Part shown: positions 5,714 through 9,308 of the stretch, in pieces
How the letters are laid out: each line of letters opens with the position of its first letter
Position numbering within the stretch: the first letter of the stretch is position 1
NCBI GenBank assembly: GCA_934086255.1
Contig: CAKOIB010000049.1
Location: forward strand, 1 to 9,308
DNA: 9,308 nt
Reading direction: 5' to 3'
DNA from: an uncultured Bacilli bacterium
GTDB lineage: Bacteria > Bacillota_I > Bacilli_A > RF39 > UBA660
Notes under the pieces: model-generated
What the model was told of the DNA's origin: nothing
Databases searched by the model: none
Seen by the model: the letters and a program-made list of their open reading frames with translations, nothing else
Position numbers and translations under genes: made by a program

Positions 5714-6127
5714 TTTAACTCTAATTGAGTAAATAATTGCCTCAATAATAAATACTGGTATAGTACATAAACCTATAAAAGTACAAATAGTAGTAAATGT
5801 TTTAAATGATTGTGTAACGCTTGGTGAGGCATAAAGACTAATAAAGCCTTTAACAAGATATGGTAACCAAAATATAAAAATACAAAGGCATCCATATTCC
5901 CAGTGATATCTAATTTTTTTAGGTCTATTATAATTATTTTGCCCATACATTTGATTATTCATCATATTTTGTCCATACATTTGATTATTCATTCCTTGAA
6001 ATTGATTGTTTTGTTGTTCATACATATTGTTATTATTAACTATTTGTCCTTGTTCTACTTTAGTTCCACAGTTTGGACAAAATGTTTGATTATTATTTAA
6101 TATATGTCCACATTGTCTACAATTCAT
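5702..6127 (-). CDS. Zinc-ribbon membrane protein with an N/Q-rich linker
   Basis: A 141-aa protein with an N-terminal zinc ribbon (CRQC at 3-6 and CPNC at 17-20), a low-complexity Asn/Gln/Met linker (about 31-67) and a C-terminal part with two predicted membrane helices (about 78-98 and 111-133), ending in a basic RVKKNR tail. The linker contains two copies of NNQMYGQN, made by a 30-nt tandem duplication. Such small zinc-ribbon membrane proteins are common in Firmicutes and have no agreed function; the ribbon would face the cytosol if the basic tail does. ATG 6127-6125 has a strong AGGAGG SD 8 nt upstream, and a good promoter lies just ahead. Confidence 0.82.
   Translation of the reverse strand: MNCRQCGHILNNNQTFCPNCGTKVEQGQIVNNNNMYEQQNNQFQGMNNQMYGQNMMNNQMYGQNNYNRPKKIRYHWEYGCLCIFIFWLPYLVKGFISLYASPSVTQSFKTFTTICTFIGLCTIPVFIIEAIIYSIRVKKNR
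5935..5992 (-). repeat. 30-nt tandem duplication in the zinc-ribbon linker
   Basis: Two copies (5935-5962 and 5965-5992) offset by 30 nt are identical over 28 positions apart from one (5942 versus 5972). Each encodes NNQMYGQN plus a spacer. The period is a multiple of three, so copy-number change would keep the frame. Confidence 0.8.
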
Positions 6128-6147
6128 ATAAATTACCTCCTAGTACA

Positions 6148-6176
6148 AGAATAGCAAAATGATTAATTTATTTCAA
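6148..6176 (-). promoter_or_regulatory. Promoter of the zinc-ribbon gene
   Basis: On the - strand TTGAAA (6176-6171), 17 nt, TATTCT (6153-6148), with TGC directly before the -10 (extended -10). The -10 ends 6 nt before the SD AGGAGG (6141-6136). Confidence 0.6.
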
Positions 6177-6177
6177 T

Positions 6178-6210
6178 GAAAAACGTAAAGTTTAATTTAA
6201 CTTTACGTTT
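6178..6210 (-). terminator. Terminator of ffh
   Basis: A perfect 12-bp stem (6210-6199 with 6192-6181, AAACGTAAAGTT) with a 6-nt loop is followed by T on the - strand. The ffh stop codon overlaps the first arm. Confidence 0.78.
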
Positions 6211-7516
6211 AAAAAGGCATTTTAAAGTTTCCAGATGATAATTGTTTCATCATCTTTTTACTTTGTTCAAATTGTGTTATTAATCTATTTACTTCCATTA
6301 CTGGTCTTCCACTTCCCTTAGCAATTCTTTCTTTTCTAGAGGCTTTTAATACTTCAGGATGTTTTCTTTCATATGGTGTCATAGATAGAATAATTGCTTC
6401 AACATGTGCCATATCTTTAGGATCTATTTTAATATTAGTAAGTCCCATTTTTTTAGCTCCTGGTATTAGTTTTAATAAAGACTCTAATGAACCAAGTTTT
6501 TTCATTTGTTTCATTTGGGTTAGGAAATCTTCAAGATCATATTTACCATTTTGCATCTTTTTAAGAGATTTTTCAGCTTCTTTTTCATCAATTACTTCAT
6601 TGGCTTTATCTACTAGAGAAAGAATATCACCCATTCCTAATATTCTTGAAGCCATTCTGTCAGGATAAAAATAATCTATTCCATCAAGTTTTTCAGATAT
6701 ACCAATAAACTTAATAGGAACATTAGTAAGATGTCTTACAGAAAGAGCAACACCTCCCCTGGTGTCTCCGTCTAGTTTAGTTAGAATAACACCAGTTAAT
6801 GAAATGGTATCATTGAATCCTGTTATTACATTAATGGCGTCTTGTCCCATCATAGAGTCTATTACTAATAATATTTCATTAGGGTTTACTTCATTTTTTA
6901 TATTTTTAAGTTCATTCATTAAGTCTTCATCAATATGGAGTCTACCTGCAGTATCTATTAAAACGTAATCATAGTTATTTTCTTTAGCATAGGCTATTGC
7001 ATTTTTAGCTATTTCTACAGGATCTTTTTTACCTTCTTCATAGACTGTTATACCGAGTTCTTTACCAATTTGCTTTAATTGGTCAATAGCGGCAGGTCTA
7101 TATACATCACATGCTACTAAAAGAGGGTTTTTCTTTTGTTTTTTTCTAAGTAGATTAGCAAGTTTCCCAATAGTAGTAGTCTTACCACTTCCTTGTAAAC
7201 CTACCAACATAAGAGTTGCAGGATTACCATTAGTATTTAAAGGAGCTTGTTCTCCACCGAGTAATGATTCAAGTTCATCACGGATTATACCAACGAACAT
7301 TTCTCCTGGAGAAAGACTTTTTTTTACTTCTTCACCAAGTGCTTTTTCTTTTACGTTATTGGTAAACTCTTTAACAACTTTATAATTAACATCAGCCTCA
7401 AGAAGTGCAAGTCTTACTTCTCTTAACATTGGATCGATGTTGTCTTCAGTAATTTTTCCATATCCTTTTATATTTTTAATAGCATTTTGTAATCTATCGC
7501 TTAATAATTCAAACAT
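6209..7516 (-). CDS. ffh: Signal recognition particle protein Ffh (SRP54)
   Basis: A 435-aa GTPase that binds the SRP RNA and signal sequences of nascent membrane and secreted proteins and delivers them to FtsY. The N domain is at about 1-90. The G domain follows with P-loop GLQGSGKTT (106-114), DVYRPAA (137-143), DTAGR (188-192) and TKLDGDTRGG (246-255). The M domain runs from about 310 to 435, Met-rich at the end, with the RNA-binding segment containing RIAKGSGR (397-404). The length is close to the usual 440-450. The start has GGTGAT (7526-7521) just upstream and the family N-terminus MFELLSDRLQ. In many Firmicutes ylxM precedes ffh; here it does not, and the preceding gene is the variable surface protein with its own terminator. 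Confidence 0.97.
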   Translation of the reverse strand: MFELLSDRLQNAIKNIKGYGKITEDNIDPMLREVRLALLEADVNYKVVKEFTNNVKEKALGEEVKKSLSPGEMFVGIIRDELESLLGGEQAPLNTNGNPATLMLVGLQGSGKTTTIGKLANLLRKKQKKNPLLVACDVYRPAAIDQLKQIGKELGITVYEEGKKDPVEIAKNAIAYAKENNYDYVLIDTAGRLHIDEDLMNELKNIKNEVNPNEILLVIDSMMGQDAINVITGFNDTISLTGVILTKLDGDTRGGVALSVRHLTNVPIKFIGISEKLDGIDYFYPDRMASRILGMGDILSLVDKANEVIDEKEAEKSLKKMQNGKYDLEDFLTQMKQMKKLGSLESLLKLIPGAKKMGLTNIKIDPKDMAHVEAIILSMTPYERKHPEVLKASRKERIAKGSGRPVMEVNRLITQFEQSKKMMKQLSSGNFKMPF

Positions 7517-7533
7517 TTATATCACCAATACTT

Positions 7534-7539
7534 ATTATA
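7534..7539 (-). promoter_or_regulatory. Probable -10 box of the ffh promoter
   Basis: TATAAT (7539-7534 on the - strand) lies 7 nt before the ffh SD. No good -35 box is seen at 17 nt (TTTTAT); the region upstream is the T-rich tail of the preceding terminator. Confidence 0.4.
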
Positions 7540-7553
7540 TAATAAAAAAGTAT

Positions 7554-7592
7554 AAAATAAAAGAAAAATATGATATGAAAGCATATCATATT
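7554..7592 (-). terminator. Terminator of the lectin-fold surface protein
   Basis: On the - strand a perfect 11-bp stem (7592-7582 with 7577-7567, AATATGATATG) with a CTTT loop is followed by a T-rich tail (7568-7554). It begins within the stop codon. Confidence 0.75.
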
Positions 7593-9308
7593 AATTTAGA
7601 TTAGAAATGACGGCACGAGTGGAGGAGTCAGTGTGAGCATGACCACGGCTTATGGTCAAGGCGAAGGCGCCAGCATCAGTACCAGAACCACTGAACCCGC
7701 CGCGCACAAACCAAGAGTCAGCAGAGTCCACGAAGATGGCGTAATCTCCATACCAGTTACCACTTGATCCTGTAGGTGCCATTTCTTTTGTTGCATCTCC
7801 TAGTTTTCCTCTTGTATATTCTTCATAACTTGTTCCATAACTATATTTATCATAATATCTTTTACTTGGGAATGCATATGTTCCTGTAAATGATGTACCA
7901 CCATATGAGATTCCTGTAAATGCTGAGTTATAACTTTCTGAACCACCGCTCATTACCTGTCCATTACTATATACCATGTTACCCATCATATATTCTTTAG
8001 CTCCACCACTCATGTCATATACTCCATATACGTTTCCTGTAGTACTTGCACTTTGCCCTAATGTTGTTGTATATGAATTACATGTTGTACCATTTGTTGT
8101 TGAGCCTGCACTTTGTGGTCCACATCCTGTTGTGAATGTTCTTGTACTATTTATTGCTACTTCTTTATTTATTCCATATTTACTATGTGATAAATATGTT
8201 ACTGCTCCCCATTCCATATTTTTCATCATATGAGTTTCATCAGCTGCACTAAATCCATATTTATTTCCTGATTCTCTCATCTTTTGTATTCCATTAAAGA
8301 ATGTTCCTACTTGTGCCCCTCTCCATGATGTTACATTAGGTTTTATATTTGGTCTTATTGTTCGCAAGTTACATTTTGATCCTACTGCTACACCAGTTGT
8401 AGCAGTACATGTAATATCACTAGATACTTCAAACTTACCTACCCAGATTCCTGTTAGTTCTTCATTTTCTTCTCTTACATTGTTATCATTCTTATCCCAC
8501 CAAAATGCTGGATGGGTATATGTTGAAGTTCCTGCAACTAATCCATTATTTGTTGTATCAGTACATGTTTCTGATGTTGAACTAGTACCTGTTACTGCGT
8601 CAGCACACTTTATTGTACCAGTACTTGCTGTACCACTCTCAAACTTAACATTTATTTCTTGTGGTGTATTTGTATTTAAATATGTATAAGTATATCTTGG
8701 TATCCATACCCACATTGTATTAATATCATCCATTGGTATAGTTGTTCCTGCATCTGCATTTAAATATGTATTTCTATTTGTTTCTGTAACAGTTACTGCA
8801 TTTGCCCACATCTTATTATCATAATCATACCATTTATAATTTAATTTTTTGTTTTTCTCATCTGCTTTCTTCCATTCGTTTGATCCTTCATCATAATATA
8901 CTGGTATCATGTTTGATGTAAGTTCTGGATCATTTGCTCCACTTTCATCTAATGCTTTTAATTCACTAGTAATGTCACCACTGTTTACATTTACTCTAAA
9001 CTTATAACTATACTTCTTTTCACTAAGCTTATTAGTATCAACCTTAGAATCAATCCAGGCCCTAAGTCTATAACTAGTAACTACTTCAGCTTTATTATTT
9101 GAAAATATATCTTCATGATTATTTAAAATATAATTATTTATTTGATCAATTGTTGTAGGTTCTATTACTACTGTTTCAGTACCATTTTCTATCATAGTTA
9201 AATACACTTTTATTTCATTATCATTTAAAGGATTTTCAACTGTTAATGGTTCTAGTACTATATTGTAATTAATCTTTCTTTTAGTACTATCACTATCTTT
9301 AGTCTTAA
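7591..9308 (-). CDS. Surface protein with C-terminal FGE/C-type-lectin-like domain; putative DGR target (5' partial)
   Basis: 571 residues are visible. The frame stays open to the right edge (first full codon 9306-9304), so the true start lies outside and the GTG at 9207 is internal. The N-terminal ~110 residues (INYNIVLEPLTVENPL..., SYRLRAWIDSK at about 78-88, KYSYKFRVNV at about 98-107) resemble an extracellular beta-sandwich of the TasA/camelysin type. A linker follows, then MWVWIPRYTY (about 198-207), a Thr/Ser-rich segment with Cys pairs, THPAFWW, ELTGIWVGKFE (about 283-293) and VYGVYDMSGGAKEYMMGN (about 426-443), the FGE-sulfatase/C-type-lectin-like fold. Aromatic W, RGG, GxxAGAF and STRAV near the C-terminus fit lectin-fold variable domains. 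It is probably secreted or cell-surface and ligand-binding; the ligand is unknown. The last ~46 codons differ sharply in composition (see the variable-repeat entry). Confidence 0.85.
   Translation of the reverse strand, partial: KTKDSDSTKRKINYNIVLEPLTVENPLNDNEIKVYLTMIENGTETVVIEPTTIDQINNYILNNHEDIFSNNKAEVVTSYRLRAWIDSKVDTNKLSEKKYSYKFRVNVNSGDITSELKALDESGANDPELTSNMIPVYYDEGSNEWKKADEKNKKLNYKWYDYDNKMWANAVTVTETNRNTYLNADAGTTIPMDDINTMWVWIPRYTYTYLNTNTPQEINVKFESGTASTGTIKCADAVTGTSSTSETCTDTTNNGLVAGTSTYTHPAFWWDKNDNNVREENEELTGIWVGKFEVSSDITCTATTGVAVGSKCNLRTIRPNIKPNVTSWRGAQVGTFFNGIQKMRESGNKYGFSAADETHMMKNMEWGAVTYLSHSKYGINKEVAINSTRTFTTGCGPQSAGSTTNGTTCNSYTTTLGQSASTTGNVYGVYDMSGGAKEYMMGNMVYSNGQVMSGGSESYNSAFTGISYGGTSFTGTYAFPSKRYYDKYSYGTSYEEYTRGKLGDATKEMAPTGSSGNWYGDYAIFVDSADSWFVRGGFSGSGTDAGAFALTISRGHAHTDSSTRAVISNLN
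7603..7740 (-). repeat. Putative DGR variable repeat (VR) at the 3' end of the surface-protein gene
   Basis: By hand count 7611-7740 is 59% GC (77/130) with 15 coding-strand A (12%) against 38 T (29%). The nearby stretch 7801-7860 of the same gene is 23% GC with 50% coding-strand A. No AAT or AAC codon occurs in the VR, whereas GAC, GAT, AGT, AGC, TCT, TCC, CAT, CAC, ACT and GCT are frequent: all are reachable from AAY by changing adenines only. The protein segment DSADSWFVRGGFSGSGTDAG, continuing AFALTISRGHAHTDSSTRAV, has the invariant W, RGG and GxxAG frame of lectin-type DGR targets, with small or polar residues between. The template repeat and reverse transcriptase are not in the window. 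Boundaries are approximate. Confidence 0.72.

Noticed and set aside
7976..8233. Antisense frames inside the surface protein (also 8480-8689), and similar ones at 3768, 4934, 5903 and 6762
   Set aside because: They are open frames opposite well-supported genes, without SD sites or family resemblance.
9205..9207. GTG as the start codon of the surface protein
   Set aside because: The frame stays open upstream to the window edge with sensible beta-rich sequence (INYNIVLEPLTVENPL), and no SD precedes the GTG.
1..9308. Template repeat or reverse transcriptase of a DGR inside the window
   Set aside because: No second GC-rich segment resembling 7603-7740 and no RT motif such as YxDD in a suitable frame was seen.
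1..9308. tRNA, rRNA, CRISPR array, insertion sequence or phage genes
   Set aside because: No cloverleaf, regularly spaced repeats, transposase or phage structural gene could be recognised on either strand.

Overview
The window is AT-rich, densely packed DNA from a low-GC Gram-positive bacterium. It carries an intact PrsA lipoprotein, Firmicutes-type RpoZ and RecX, Shine-Dalgarno (SD) sites of the AGGAGG type, and small sporulation-type proteins (two YjcZ-like peptides and a CotD-like coat protein). This fits an uncultured, probably spore-forming member of the Bacilli, such as a gut Erysipelotrichales or RF39-like lineage. TGG encodes Trp and TGA appears to be a stop, so the standard code is likely. 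The placement is an inference from gene content only.

Left part (1-1912): the 3' end of an unidentified reading frame with its terminator, then a HIT-family nucleotide-binding protein on the + strand. Two tiny YjcZ-like membrane peptides (25 and 41 aa) lie on the - strand, divergent from prsA on the + strand. Shared bidirectional terminators close both convergent gene pairs.

Middle (1908-7516, all - strand): reading in the direction of transcription, the order is ffh (SRP54), an N/Q-rich zinc-ribbon membrane protein, a DUF4186 protein, the CotD-like coat protein, a 191-aa protein of unknown function, a patatin-like phospholipase with a TTG start, rpoZ and recX. Most are separated by their own terminators and promoters, so this is a row of short transcription units rather than one operon.

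Right part (7591-9308, - strand): the 3' 1.7 kb of a large surface-type protein whose start lies outside the window. It has a beta-sandwich-like N-terminal part and an FGE/C-type-lectin-like C-terminal domain. The last ~46 codons are sharply different from the rest: about 59% GC, strongly depleted in coding-strand adenine, and free of Asn codons. This is what the variable repeat of a diversity-generating retroelement (DGR) target looks like. No reverse transcriptase or template repeat is in the window, so the driver would have to lie elsewhere. This is the main discovery candidate.

A second pattern is that five genes (HIT, patatin, rpoZ, the zinc-ribbon gene and ffh) have a predicted -10 box only 6-7 nt upstream of the SD. 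Transcription would then begin at or next to the SD, giving leaders of roughly 11-18 nt.
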